Of a stretch of DNA of 64,000 nucleotides, positions 27,856 through 37,329 are shown piece after piece. The stretch comes from Cupriavidus basilensis (GTDB taxonomy: Bacteria; Pseudomonadota; Gammaproteobacteria; Burkholderiales; Burkholderiaceae), in the NCBI RefSeq assembly GCF_000876015.1, contig NZ_BBQM01000005.1, positions 62,001-126,000 of the forward strand, in the 5' to 3' direction. The notes under the pieces are model-generated. The model worked only from the letters and a program-made list of their open reading frames with translations, was not told the DNA's origin and made no database searches. The stretch's first letter is position 1; each line of letters opens with the position of its first letter. A program made the translations under genes and the position numbers.

Positions 27856-29106
27856 ATGATTTTTGAAACCTGGTGGCTGCTTGCGCTGCCGCTCATCTTC
27901 GGCCTCGGCTGGATGGCCGCGCGCTTCGACGCGCGCCAGCTCCTGAGCGAGCAGGGCGCCTTGCCCCGCTCCTATTTCAAGGGGCTGAACTTCCTGCTCA
28001 ACGAGCAGCCCGACCAGGCCATCGATGCCTTCATCGAAGTGGTGCGCCTGGACCCCGAGACCACCGAGCTCCACTTCGCGCTCGGCGCGCTGTTCCGCCG
28101 CCGCGGCGAGACCGAGCGCGCCATCCGCGTGCATCAGAACCTGGCCAGCCGCCAGGACCTGCCCGACGCCGAGCGCGAGCACGCGCTCTACGAGCTCGGC
28201 CAGGATTACCTGCGCGCCGGCCTGCTGGACCGCGCCGAGGAATCGCTGCGGCGGCTGATGTCCGGCCCCTACGCGGCGCCGGCCAAGCACGTGCTGCTCG
28301 AGCTCTACGAAGTCGAGAAGGAATGGAAGAAGGCCATCGACGCCGCGCGCGAGCTGCAGCCGCTCGAGCAGAAGGACTACAAGGTGCAGATCGCCCAGTT
28401 CTGCTGCGAGCTGGCGCAGGACGCGCTGCAGCGCAAGCAGCCCGACGAGGCGACCGGCTGGCTGCGCCAGGCCATCGAGGAAAATCCCGCCAACGTGCGC
28501 GCGCCGATGCTGCTCGGCGACGTGGCGATGGCCGCCGGCGACGTGGCCGGGGCGCTCGGCCACTGGTTCGGCATCGAGCAGCAGGATGCGTCCTACCTGC
28601 CGCTGGTGGCCGACCGCGTGGTCAAGGCCTACCGCCAGCTCGGCGACGAGGGCAAGGCCCTGGCATGGCTGCGCGGCCTGCTCAAGACCAGCCTGGCGCC
28701 CGAGCTGCTCGACAGCGCCTACCGCGCCGAGCTCGAGCTGCACGGCGCGCCGGCCGCCGCCACGCTGATGCGCGAGCAGTTGCGCCGCCAGCCTTCGCTG
28801 CTGGCGCTGACCAAGTATTTCGAGGCCCAGGCCGCCGAAGCGGCGCAGGCGCAGGAAGCGCCCGCCAATATGCCCGCCGACGTGCCCGCCGGTGTTGCGG
28901 CGGTGGCGTCGCCGGCCGCCGGCCAGGACATCGCGCAGGCGCAGGAAGTCGCGGCGATCCGCGACCTGCTGCAGCATCGCACGCGCAACCTGGCCCGCTA
29001 TACCTGCCGTGAATGCGGTTTCCGCGCGCGGTTGTTCTATTGGCAGTGCCCCGGCTGCAACCGTTGGGAAACCTACGCGCCGCGCCGTTCGGAGGCACTC
29101 GGCTGA
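27856..29106 (+). CDS. lapB: Lipopolysaccharide assembly protein B (TPR protein)
   Basis: This 416-residue protein has an N-terminal membrane anchor (residues 5-22), a Met-Ala-Ala-Arg-Phe-Asp-type junction and about nine TPR-like helices. It ends in a rubredoxin-like zinc site with two CxxC pairs (CRECGF and CPGCNRW). It is slightly longer than the E. coli protein because of an Ala/Pro/Val-rich insert at about residues 325-355. LapB recruits LpxC to FtsH and organises LPS enzymes. It fits with the ugd, rfaE1 and rfaD genes downstream. Confidence 0.93.
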   Translation: MIFETWWLLALPLIFGLGWMAARFDARQLLSEQGALPRSYFKGLNFLLNEQPDQAIDAFIEVVRLDPETTELHFALGALFRRRGETERAIRVHQNLASRQDLPDAEREHALYELGQDYLRAGLLDRAEESLRRLMSGPYAAPAKHVLLELYEVEKEWKKAIDAARELQPLEQKDYKVQIAQFCCELAQDALQRKQPDEATGWLRQAIEENPANVRAPMLLGDVAMAAGDVAGALGHWFGIEQQDASYLPLVADRVVKAYRQLGDEGKALAWLRGLLKTSLAPELLDSAYRAELELHGAPAAATLMREQLRRQPSLLALTKYFEAQAAEAAQAQEAPANMPADVPAGVAAVASPAAGQDIAQAQEVAAIRDLLQHRTRNLARYTCRECGFRARLFYWQCPGCNRWETYAPRRSEALG

Positions 29107-29148
29107 CGCCCCGGCGTCGCACGCCAATCCCTATCTGGAGTACAAGCT

Positions 29149-30522
29149 ATGAAAGTCACCGTTATCGGCAGCGGCTACGTCGGTCTAGTGACCGGGGCCT
29201 GCCTGGCCGAACTGGGCAACGACGTGTTCTGCCTGGATGTGGACGAGCGCAAGATCGCGCTGCTCAACGCCGGCGGCGTGCCGATCTACGAGCCGGGCCT
29301 CAAGGAACTGATCCTGCGCAATCGCGAGGCCGGCCGGCTGACCTTTTCCACCGACGTGGCGGCGAGCGTCGAGCACGCCGACGTGCAGTTCATCGCGGTC
29401 GGCACGCCGCCCGACGAGGACGGCTCGGCCGACCTGCAGTATGTGCTGGCGGCGGCGCGCAACATCGGCCGCCACATGACCGGCTTCAAGGTGGTGGTGG
29501 ACAAGTCGACCGTGCCGGTCGGCACCGGCGACCGCGTCGCCCAGGCGATCCGCGCCGAGCTGGCCGCGCGCAGCCTGGAAGACCTGCAGTTCTCGGTGGT
29601 GTCCAACCCCGAGTTCCTCAAGGAAGGCGCCGCGGTGGAGGACTTCATGCGCCCCGACCGCATCGTGCTGGGCTGCGACGCCGACGTCGCGGGCCGCCAC
29701 GCCAAGGCCATCATGCGCCAGCTCTACGCGCCGTTCAACCGCAACCACGAGCGCACCTTCTACATGGACGTGCGTTCGGCCGAGTTCACCAAGTACGCCG
29801 CCAACTCGATGCTGGCCACGCGCATCTCGTTCATGAACGAGCTGGCCAACCTGGCCGACGAGGTCGGCGCCGACATCGAGCTGGTGCGCATGGGCATCGG
29901 CTCCGATCCGCGCATCGGCTATAGTTTCCTCTATGCCGGCGCCGGCTACGGCGGCTCGTGCTTCCCCAAGGACGTGCAGGCGCTGATGCGCACCGCGAGC
30001 GCGCACGGCAAGCCCATGCGCGTGCTGGAGGCGGTCGAGGCCGTCAACGACGCGCAGAAGCAGGTGCTGGCCGACAAGATCGTGCGCCGCTTCGGCGAGG
30101 ATCTCGCGGGGCGCACCTTCGCGGTGTGGGGCCTGGCGTTCAAGCCCAACACCGACGACATGCGCGAGGCGCCGTCGCGGGTGCTGGCGCGCGCGCTGGT
30201 GTCGCGCGGCGCCGCGCTGCGCGTGCACGACCCGATCTCGATGGCCGAGGCGCGCCGCGTGCTGGAGGAGGACCTCGCCGACATCGAGGGCGGCTTCGCG
30301 CGCGTGCATTTCAGCGACGCGCAGATGGACACGCTGGACGGCGCCGACGCGCTGGTCATCGTCACGGAATGGAAGGTCTTCCGCAGCCCCGACTTCAACC
30401 AGATCAAGCGCCGCCTGACGGCGCCCGTCATCTTCGACGGACGCAATCTGTACGAGCCCGAGGCCATGCAGGAAGCAGGCATCGAATATCATGCGATCGG
30501 GCGGCCGACCACGACGCGCTAA
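29149..30522 (+). CDS. ugd: UDP-glucose 6-dehydrogenase
   Basis: This 457-residue enzyme has the NAD fingerprint [19 protein letters not shown] at the N-terminus. The active-site cysteine is Cys271 in GGSCFPKD, and a C-terminal UDP-binding domain contains FDGRNLYEP. It oxidises UDP-glucose to UDP-glucuronate. In Burkholderiaceae this can feed capsule or aminoarabinose modification of lipid A. GGAG lies 10 bases before the ATG. Confidence 0.96.
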   Translation: MKVTVIGSGYVGLVTGACLAELGNDVFCLDVDERKIALLNAGGVPIYEPGLKELILRNREAGRLTFSTDVAASVEHADVQFIAVGTPPDEDGSADLQYVLAAARNIGRHMTGFKVVVDKSTVPVGTGDRVAQAIRAELAARSLEDLQFSVVSNPEFLKEGAAVEDFMRPDRIVLGCDADVAGRHAKAIMRQLYAPFNRNHERTFYMDVRSAEFTKYAANSMLATRISFMNELANLADEVGADIELVRMGIGSDPRIGYSFLYAGAGYGGSCFPKDVQALMRTASAHGKPMRVLEAVEAVNDAQKQVLADKIVRRFGEDLAGRTFAVWGLAFKPNTDDMREAPSRVLARALVSRGAALRVHDPISMAEARRVLEEDLADIEGGFARVHFSDAQMDTLDGADALVIVTEWKVFRSPDFNQIKRRLTAPVIFDGRNLYEPEAMQEAGIEYHAIGRPTTTR

Positions 30523-30591
30523 CCGAGAAACCAACGGGAAGAACAAGCCGACGCGCTGGCTGACGGACCGGGCCGCGTTGCCAAGGATTCC

Positions 30592-31584
30592 ATGAGCAAG
30601 AACCACATTCCGCTGCAACAGATCAATCAAGCCCGCATCCTGGTGACGGGCGACATGATGCTGGACCGCTACTGGTTCGGCGACGTGGAGCGCATCTCGC
30701 CGGAAGCGCCGGTGCCGGTCGTGCAGATCAAGCGCAGCGACGAGCGCCTCGGCGGCGCGGCCAACGTGGCGCGCAACGCGGCCGCGCTCGGCGCCAGCGT
30801 CGGCATGCTCGGCGTGGTCGGCGACGACGAGCCCGGCCGCACGCTCGAGACCCTGCTGGCGGCCAGCCACGTGCAGCCTTACCTGCACCGCGACGCGAGC
30901 GTCAACACCACCATCAAGCTGCGCGTGGTGGCGCACCAGCAGCAACTGCTGCGCGTGGACTTCGAGAACCCGCCCGCGCACGAGGTGCTGCTTTCCGTGC
31001 AGGAGCGCTTCCAGACCCTGGTCAAGGAATACAAGGTGCTGGTGCTGTCCGACTACGGCAAGGGCGGGCTGGCGCACGTGGGCCGCATGGTGGAAGCGGG
31101 CCGCGCGGCCGGCTGCCTGGTGCTGGTCGATCCCAAGGGCGACGACTACTCGCGCTATCGCGGCGCCACGCTGATCACGCCCAACCGCGCCGAGATGCGC
31201 CATGTGGTGGGGGCCTGGAAGACCGAGTCCGACCTCACCATCCGCGCCCAGAACCTGCGCCGCGAGCTGCACCTGGAAGCGCTGCTGCTGACGCGCTCGG
31301 AAGAGGGCATGACGCTCTACACCGAGGCCGAAGTGCTGCACGTGTCGGCGCAGGCGCGCGAGGTCTACGACGTCTCGGGCGCCGGCGACACCGTGATCGC
31401 CACGCTCGCCACCATGCTCGGCGCGGGCGTGCCGCTCAAGGAGGCCGTGCAGCACGCCAACCGCGCCGGCGGCATCGTGGTGGGCAAGCTCGGCACCGCC
31501 GTGGTCACCTATCCTGAACTGTTCGGTACGCCGGCGCAGGGCGCGGCACCGTCTTCCGGCTCGCACGAGTCCTCACGCACATGA
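30592..31584 (+). CDS. rfaE1: D-glycero-beta-D-manno-heptose-7-phosphate kinase
   Basis: This 330-residue PfkB-type sugar kinase has [21 protein letters not shown] near the N-terminus and the catalytic GAGDTV near residue 262. It matches domain I of E. coli HldE only. The adenylyltransferase domain is absent, so a separate rfaE2/hldC must exist elsewhere, as usual in betaproteobacteria. Its stop overlaps the rfaD start (ATGA), linking two steps of ADP-heptose synthesis. Confidence 0.95.
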   Translation: MSKNHIPLQQINQARILVTGDMMLDRYWFGDVERISPEAPVPVVQIKRSDERLGGAANVARNAAALGASVGMLGVVGDDEPGRTLETLLAASHVQPYLHRDASVNTTIKLRVVAHQQQLLRVDFENPPAHEVLLSVQERFQTLVKEYKVLVLSDYGKGGLAHVGRMVEAGRAAGCLVLVDPKGDDYSRYRGATLITPNRAEMRHVVGAWKTESDLTIRAQNLRRELHLEALLLTRSEEGMTLYTEAEVLHVSAQAREVYDVSGAGDTVIATLATMLGAGVPLKEAVQHANRAGGIVVGKLGTAVVTYPELFGTPAQGAAPSSGSHESSRT

Positions 31585-32576
31585 CCATCATCGTTACCGG
31601 CGCGGCCGGCTTCATCGGCAGCAACCTCGTCAAGGGCCTGAACGACCGCGGCGAGGACAATGTCGTCGCCGTCGACAACCTGACGCGCGCGGAGAAATTC
31701 CACAACCTGGTCGACTGCGACATCCGCGACTACGTCGACAAGACCGAATTCCTGGCCCGCTTCGCGCGCGGCGACTTCGGCAAGGTGCGCGCGGTGTTCC
31801 ACGAGGGCGCCTGCTCCGACACGATGGAGCACGACGGCCGCTACATGATGGAGAACAACTACCGCTACACGCGCGCGCTGATGGAAGCCTGCCTGGAGCA
31901 GGGCGCGCAGTTCCTCTACGCCTCGTCGGCGGCCACCTACGGCGCCTCGCAGGTGTTCCGGGAAGACCGCGAGCACGAGCAGCCGCTCAACGTCTACGGC
32001 TACTCCAAGTTCCTGTTCGACCAGGTGGTGCGGCGCACGCTGCCGTCGGCGCTGTCGCAGATCGTGGGCTTCCGCTACTTCAACGTCTATGGCCCGCGCG
32101 AGGCGCACAAGGGGCGCATGGCCTCGGTGGCGTTCCACAACTTCAACCAGTTCCGCGCCGACGGCACGGTCAAGCTGTTCGGCGAATACGGCGGCTACGG
32201 CCCCGGCGGCCACACGCGCGATTTCGTCTCGGTCGAGGACGTGGTGAAGGTCAACCTGTTCTTCCTCGAGCATCCGGACAAGTCGGGCATCTTCAACCTC
32301 GGCACCGGCCACGCGCAGCCGTTCAACGACATCGCCAGCGCCGTGGTCAACACGCTGCGCGAAGCCGAGGACAAGCCGCGCCTGAGCCTGGAAGAGCTGG
32401 TGCAGGAAGGACTGGTGGAATACATCAAGTTCCCCGACGCGCTGCGCGGCAAGTACCAGTGCTACACGCAGTCCGACATGTCGCGCCTGCGCGCGGCCGG
32501 CTACAAGGATGCGTTCTACACGGTCGAGGAAGGCGTGTCGCGCTACTGCCGCTGGCTGCTGCAGCGCCGGGGCTGA
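31581..32576 (+). CDS. rfaD: ADP-L-glycero-D-manno-heptose 6-epimerase
   Basis: This 331-residue short-chain dehydrogenase/epimerase has the NADP motif [13 protein letters not shown] at the N-terminus and the catalytic YGYSK (Tyr/Lys) near residues 138-142. A second Lys, in the [12 protein letters not shown] segment, is typical of HldD. It converts ADP-D,D-heptose to the L,D form used in the LPS inner core. It overlaps rfaE1 by 4 bases. Confidence 0.96.
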   Translation: MTIIVTGAAGFIGSNLVKGLNDRGEDNVVAVDNLTRAEKFHNLVDCDIRDYVDKTEFLARFARGDFGKVRAVFHEGACSDTMEHDGRYMMENNYRYTRALMEACLEQGAQFLYASSAATYGASQVFREDREHEQPLNVYGYSKFLFDQVVRRTLPSALSQIVGFRYFNVYGPREAHKGRMASVAFHNFNQFRADGTVKLFGEYGGYGPGGHTRDFVSVEDVVKVNLFFLEHPDKSGIFNLGTGHAQPFNDIASAVVNTLREAEDKPRLSLEELVQEGLVEYIKFPDALRGKYQCYTQSDMSRLRAAGYKDAFYTVEEGVSRYCRWLLQRRG

Positions 32577-32701
32577 GGCCGCGCACCGCGGCCCGTGGCC
32601 GGATCGACGCGGAACCTTCGATTGCCGCCGGTCTGCTCTCCTCTCCCGCACGCGGGAGCGGGGAAAACGCAAGCGGCAAGCTGATCTTCCTGACAGCCTG
32701 G

Positions 32702-32725
32702 ACGCGCGCTTCGGCGCGCGTTTTT
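32702..32725 (+). terminator. Rho-independent terminator after rfaD
   Basis: ACGCGCGC (32702-32709) and GCGCGCGT (32714-32721) form an 8-bp stem closed by a stable TTCG tetraloop. TTTTTC follows. It ends the LPS-core part of the cluster. Confidence 0.9.
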
Positions 32726-32871
32726 CTTTTGGAGCCGCGCGCGGACACATCCTGGTAGCCGACGTGAACTTTGGTTGCAGGATGCGCCAGGCGCGCCGCG
32801 CGCTTCTATCCTCGGTCTTGCGGCGTCCGGCCAGGACGCGGCAACCTTCACAACGGACAGGAGAATCTCCA

Positions 32872-33351
32872 ATGCGCAATCAGGCAATCAGGCAGTCGCT
32901 CATGCAACCGCTCGTGCAGTCACGCACGCGGTCGCTCATGCAATCGCTCAAGCAGTCGATTCCGCACTCGATCAGGCACTCGCTCGCGCAGTCGGTCAGG
33001 CTGGTGTCCAGGCATGCGGTGCTGGCGCTTGCGCTCTGCTTTTCGCTGGCGGGCGCGGCCCATGCCGCCGTCGACGTGAACACCGCCGACGAGGCCACGC
33101 TGGTGACGCTCAAGGGCATCGGCCCGGCCACGGCCAGCACCATCGTGGCCGAGCGCGCCAAGGGCGGGCCCTTCAGGGATGCGGCCGATCTCGCCGACCG
33201 CGTCAAGGGCCTGGGCCAAAAGTCGGTGGCGCGGCTGCGGGAAGCCGGCATGACCATCGGCGCGGGCGCCGCGCCGAAGCCCGCTGCCGCGGCCGTGGCG
33301 AAGAAGGAGGCCAGGCCCGCGGAGAAGGCGCCGGCCAAGGCCCTCAAGTAA
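32872..33351 (+). CDS. ComEA-like helix-hairpin-helix protein
   Basis: This 159-residue protein has a C-terminal ComEA domain with VDVNTADEATLVTLKGIGPATASTIV, a pair of helix-hairpin-helix DNA-binding motifs, and an Ala/Lys/Pro tail. A hydrophobic export segment lies at about residues 49-64 (AVLALALCFSLAGAAHA). Before it are 40-odd residues built from repeats of the kind RQSLMQ and SLKQSIPHS. AGGAGA precedes the ATG used here, so translation probably starts before the repeats. ComEA proteins bind DNA in the periplasm during natural transformation. Confidence 0.87.
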   Translation: MRNQAIRQSLMQPLVQSRTRSLMQSLKQSIPHSIRHSLAQSVRLVSRHAVLALALCFSLAGAAHAAVDVNTADEATLVTLKGIGPATASTIVAERAKGGPFRDAADLADRVKGLGQKSVARLREAGMTIGAGAAPKPAAAAVAKKEARPAEKAPAKALK

Positions 33352-33664
33352 CCCGCGCTCCCCGGAGCGCCGCGCCGCGTGCCATCGCGCAAGCCGTCGC
33401 GCATGCCATCGCGCGCGGCGCGCGGCGCACCGTCGAAGCCCCGGCCGCGTCCGGGGCTTCCCGCCGTCATGCACCACGATCGTGGCAAGGCCGCATGCCC
33501 GCGCCGGCATGCGCTGGTACGGCTTGTGCTAGTCCCGGTGGCTTCGCATGAATGCGGCCGCGCGGTATCATGCGCACGCCCGCGCGGACCGAGCCGGCCG
33601 CGCGGCCACGACAAACCAACCCAGGCCGGATCTCCAGGCCAAGGACAAGAAAGGGAGCTCGACG
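33352..33664. other. Intergenic region with hairpin and simple repeats
   Basis: Just after the comEA-like stop come CATCGCGCAAGCCGTCGCG-type repeats (about 33379-33420) resembling those inside the gene's 5' end. A perfect 10-bp stem follows (GAAGCCCCGG at 33435-33444, CCGGGGCTTC at 33451-33460) without a T run. It could be a weak terminator. No gene is seen. Confidence 0.5.
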
Positions 33665-34972
33665 ATGGCAAATGGTGAGGACGCGGGATTCCTGCCCAGG
33701 TGGCGGCTGAAGACACATGGCGTGATCGCGCCCGACGAGCGGCTGCCTGCCGGCCAGACCGTGCTGGCGGGCATCCAGCACGTGGTGGCGATGTTCGGCT
33801 CGACCGCCATCGCGCCGATCCTGATGGGCTTCAATCCCAATATCGCGATCCTGTTCTCTGGCATCGGCACGCTGATCTTCTTCCTGTGCGTGCGCGGCCG
33901 GGTGCCGAGCTACCTCGGCTCGAGCTTCGCCTTCATCGCGGTGGTGATCGCCGCCACCGGTTATGCCGGCAGCGGCCCGAACCCGAACATCCCGGTCGCG
34001 CTCGGCGGCATCATCGCCGCGGGCGCGCTCTACCTCGTCATCGGGCTGGTGGTGCAGGCGGTGGGCTACCGCTGGGTGGAGCGGCTGATGCCGCCGGTGG
34101 TCACGGGCGCCATCGTCGCGGCCATCGGCCTGAATCTCGCGCCGGTGGCGGTCAAGGCCGTGAGCGGCGCGGCGCTCGACACCTGGGTCGGCCTGGCCAC
34201 GGTGCTGGCGGTGGGCCTGGTGGCGGTGCACGCGCCGGGCATGCTGCGCCGCCTGCCAGTGCTGGTCGGCGGGCTGTTCGGCTACCTGCTGTACTACGTC
34301 TGCACCAACCTCATGGGGCTGGGCAAGGCCATCGACTTCTCCGGCGTGGCCGCGGCGAGCTGGTTCGGCCTGCCGGTGTTCACTTCGCCGGTGTTCCAGG
34401 CCAGCGCCATGCTGCTGATCGCGCCGGTGGCGATCGTGCTGGTGGCCGAGAACCTCGGGCACATCAAGGCCATCAGCGTGATGACCGGGCGCAATCTCGA
34501 CCCGTACATCGGCCGCGCGTTCATCGGCGACGGCATCGCCACCATCATTTCGGCGGGCGGCGGCGGCACCGGCGTGACCACCTACGCCGAGAACATGGGC
34601 GTGATGGCGGTGACGCGGATCTACTCCACGCTGATCTTCGTGGTGGCCGCGGTGGTGGCGCTCATCCTGGGCTTCTCGCCCAAGTTCGGCGCGCTGATCC
34701 TGACCATCCCGGGGCCGGTGATCGGCGGCCTGACCATCGTCGTGTTCGGCCTGATCTCGGCCACGGCGGGGCGCATCTGGGTCGAGAACAAGGTGGACTT
34801 CTCCAGCTCGCGCAACCTCATCACGGTAGGCGCCACGCTGACCGTGGCCGCCGGCGACCTGACCCTCAAGCTCGGCGGCATGACGCTGGGCGGCATCGGC
34901 ACCGCCACCTTCGGTGCCATCCTGCTGTACCACCTGCTGGGCGAGCGCAAGGGCGGCGAGGCCGAGGCCTGA
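33665..34972 (+). CDS. Nucleobase:cation symporter (UraA/NAT family)
   Basis: This 435-residue inner-membrane protein has about 12-14 hydrophobic segments. It carries NAT/NCS2 signatures: QHVVAMFGST near residue 38, LVAENLGHIKAISVMTGR, and GGGGTGVTTYAENMGV with the two proton/substrate-coupling Glu residues. Closest in motif to the uracil permeases UraA and RutG. The first 18 residues are hydrophilic. The start is the ATG after GGGAGCTCGACG. Uracil is the most likely substrate; xanthine cannot be excluded. Confidence 0.9.
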   Translation: MANGEDAGFLPRWRLKTHGVIAPDERLPAGQTVLAGIQHVVAMFGSTAIAPILMGFNPNIAILFSGIGTLIFFLCVRGRVPSYLGSSFAFIAVVIAATGYAGSGPNPNIPVALGGIIAAGALYLVIGLVVQAVGYRWVERLMPPVVTGAIVAAIGLNLAPVAVKAVSGAALDTWVGLATVLAVGLVAVHAPGMLRRLPVLVGGLFGYLLYYVCTNLMGLGKAIDFSGVAAASWFGLPVFTSPVFQASAMLLIAPVAIVLVAENLGHIKAISVMTGRNLDPYIGRAFIGDGIATIISAGGGGTGVTTYAENMGVMAVTRIYSTLIFVVAAVVALILGFSPKFGALILTIPGPVIGGLTIVVFGLISATAGRIWVENKVDFSSSRNLITVGATLTVAAGDLTLKLGGMTLGGIGTATFGAILLYHLLGERKGGEAEA

Positions 34973-35062
34973 CGCTTGCTGTCCCGCCGGCGTTGCCATG
35001 AGGCGGGCTGTCGCAGCCGCGGCGGCCCGGCGCGCCTGCCGGCGCGAGTATTACGGCTGGAT

Positions 35063-35068
35063 TACAAT
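35063..35068 (+). promoter_or_regulatory. Candidate minus-10 box for cysM
   Basis: TACAAT followed by G lies 29 bases before the cysM ATG, the same form as the motifs before lapA, tyrA and dnaE. No clear minus-35 is present. Confidence 0.4.
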
Positions 35069-35097
35069 GTCCGCCGACATTCGGAATCCCGCTCATC

Positions 35098-36000
35098 ATG
35101 GCCTACAAGACGATCGAAGACACCATCGGCAATACGCCGCTGGTGCAACTGCAGCGCATCCCCGGCGCCGCCGGCGCCCCGCGCGGCAACGTAATTCTCG
35201 GCAAGCTCGAGGGCAACAACCCGGCGGGTTCGGTCAAGGACCGGCCGGCGGTGTCGATGATCGCCCGCGCCGAGGCGCGCGGCCGCATCAAGCCGGGCGA
35301 CACGCTGATCGAGGCCACCTCGGGCAACACCGGCATCGCGCTGGCGATGGCCGCCGCCATCCGCGGCTACAAGATGGTGCTGATCATGCCCGAGGACCTG
35401 AGCATGGAGCGCCGCCAGAGCATGGCCGCGTATGGCGCCGAGATCATCCTCACGCCGGTCAAGGGCGGCATGGAGTACGCGCGCGACCTCGCCGACTCGA
35501 TGGAGCGCGACGGCCGCGGCGTGATCCTCGACCAGTTCGCCAACCCGGACAACCCGCTGGCCCACTACGAGACCACCGGCCCCGAGATCTGGCGCGAGAC
35601 CGAAGGGCGCATCACTCACTTCGTCTCGGCGATGGGCACGACCGGCACCATCACCGGCGTGTCGCGCTACCTCAAGGAGCAGAGTGCCGCGGTGCAGGTG
35701 GTCGGCGCGCAGCCGGCCGAAGGCTCGCGCATTCCCGGCATCCGCAAGTGGCCGGAGGCGTACATGCCGAAGATCTACGATCCCAAGTACATCGACCGCA
35801 CCGAACTGGTCAGCCAGGGCGACGCCGAGCACATGGCGCGCCGCATGGCGCGCGAGGAAGGCATCTTCTGCGGGATCTCCGCCGCCGGCGCGCTGTGCGT
35901 GGCGCTGCGCATCGCCGAGGAAGTGGAGAACGCCACCATCGTCTTCGTGGTGTGCGACCGCGGCGACCGCTATCTGTCCACCGGGGTGTTCCCGGCCTGA
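35098..36000 (+). CDS. cysM: Cysteine synthase B
   Basis: This 300-residue PLP enzyme has the lysine motif NPAGSVKDRPA (about residues 40-50), the phosphate-binding TSGNTGIAL and the C-terminal GISAAGALCVAL. These are features of CysM rather than CysK. It forms cysteine from O-acetylserine and sulfide or thiosulfate. It is followed by a bidirectional terminator shared with mltB. Confidence 0.95.
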   Translation: MAYKTIEDTIGNTPLVQLQRIPGAAGAPRGNVILGKLEGNNPAGSVKDRPAVSMIARAEARGRIKPGDTLIEATSGNTGIALAMAAAIRGYKMVLIMPEDLSMERRQSMAAYGAEIILTPVKGGMEYARDLADSMERDGRGVILDQFANPDNPLAHYETTGPEIWRETEGRITHFVSAMGTTGTITGVSRYLKEQSAAVQVVGAQPAEGSRIPGIRKWPEAYMPKIYDPKYIDRTELVSQGDAEHMARRMAREEGIFCGISAAGALCVALRIAEEVENATIVFVVCDRGDRYLSTGVFPA

Positions 36001-36048
36001 GGCCCGCGCCACAGGCATCGCGCGCATCGCACACATCGCGCGCGCCAG

Positions 36049-36082
36049 CAAAAAGCCCCGCTCATGGCAGCGGGGCTTTTTG
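36049..36082. terminator. Bidirectional terminator between cysM and mltB
   Basis: The 14-base arms CAAAAAGCCCCGCT and AGCGGGGCTTTTTG are perfect complements around a 6-base loop. T runs occur in both directions, which suits the two convergent genes. Confidence 0.92.
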
Positions 36083-36105
36083 TTTGCCGGCGGCGGCGAC
36101 TGGCG

Positions 36106-37212
36106 TCAGGCCATCGCCGCCTTGACCGCTTCGCCGAGCTGGTACACCGCCAGCGCGTAGAAGAAGCTGCGGTTGTAGCGCGTGAGCACGTAGAAATTGC
36201 GCAGGCCCAGCATGTAGTCGGTGGTCTCGCCCGGCGTGGGCAGGTCCACCACCAGCACGCCGGTCTCGCCTTCGCGCGCGAGGTCGATCGGCTCGTCCAC
36301 GCGCAGGCCGGCCTTGAGCAACTGGCTCAGCGTGCGGGTCGGCCAGGGCTCGCCGTCGGCCGCGGCCGTGGCGATGCCGCGGCTGCCTTCGTCGAGCGCG
36401 ATGCGCCACGCCACCGGGCGGCCCTGTTCCCAGCCGTGCAGCTGCAGGAAGCGGCCCACGCTGCCGATGGCGTCGGTGGGGCTGTTGCGCAGGTCGATGT
36501 GGCCGTCGCCGTCGTAGTCGATGGCGTATTCGCGCAGGCTGGTGGGCATGAACTGCGGGATGCCGATCGCGCCGGCGTAGGAGCCCAGCACCGAGAACAC
36601 GTCGGTGCCGGTGTCGCGGCACCACAGCAGGTAGTCGGAGAGCTGGTTGCGGAACAGCGTGGTGCGGGCCTCGCGGTTGGGCGTGTCGGGGTAGTCGAAG
36701 GCCAGCGTGGAGAGCGAGTCGATCACGCGGAACGTGCCCATGTCGCGCCCGTAGATGGTCTCCACGCCGATGATGCCGACGATCACCGAGGCCGGCACGC
36801 CGAACTCGGCCTCGGCGCGGCGCAGCGTGTCGCGGTTCTGCTGCCAGAAGCGCACGCCGGCGTTGATGCGGATCGGCTCGATGAAGCGCGAGCGGTAGGC
36901 GCGCCAGCTTTTGCGCCCCGGCGTGGCCGGCGGCATGATCAGGCGCGCCACCGTGGACGAATAGACGGTCTGGCCGAACCAGTCTTCGAGCGTGGCGCGC
37001 GGGAAGCCGTGGCGCGCCACCATGTCGTCGATGAACGCGCGGCTCCTGGGGTTGTCGCGGTAGCGGCCCGGCTCGATCTCTTCTTCGCGCACGCTCACGC
37101 GGCGCTTGCCGGCCGCAAGCAGGGCGGGGGAGACGCCGCACAAGCTCAATGCGGCAGCGGAAAGCGCGGCGCCCAGCAAGGGGCGGCGCAAGGAGCGCTG
37201 GATGTCGGTCAT
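36106..37212 (-). CDS. mltB: Membrane-bound lytic murein transglycosylase B
   Basis: This 368-residue family 103 transglycosylase has the catalytic glutamate in GIIGVETIYGR. The region SYAGAIGIPQFMPTSLREYA and DGDGHIDL are also typical. The N-terminus has an export signal (RRPLLGAALSAAALSLCGVSPALLA) containing a Cys in SLCG, so it may be lipidated like E. coli MltB, although the lipobox is imperfect. I chose the ATG of MTDIQRS, preceded by AAGGA. It cleaves peptidoglycan glycan strands. Confidence 0.93.
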   Translation of the reverse strand: MTDIQRSLRRPLLGAALSAAALSLCGVSPALLAAGKRRVSVREEEIEPGRYRDNPRSRAFIDDMVARHGFPRATLEDWFGQTVYSSTVARLIMPPATPGRKSWRAYRSRFIEPIRINAGVRFWQQNRDTLRRAEAEFGVPASVIVGIIGVETIYGRDMGTFRVIDSLSTLAFDYPDTPNREARTTLFRNQLSDYLLWCRDTGTDVFSVLGSYAGAIGIPQFMPTSLREYAIDYDGDGHIDLRNSPTDAIGSVGRFLQLHGWEQGRPVAWRIALDEGSRGIATAAADGEPWPTRTLSQLLKAGLRVDEPIDLAREGETGVLVVDLPTPGETTDYMLGLRNFYVLTRYNRSFFYALAVYQLGEAVKAAMA

Positions 37213-37329
37213 GGTGTCCTTTGCAAGTCGCTGCGAGTATAGCGGATGGTGCGCGCGCGGCGCCCCGCTGGGTGGCCGCGCCGGCATGTGCTAACGTAGC
37301 GATTGGAGACAACCATAAAGCAAGAAGAC

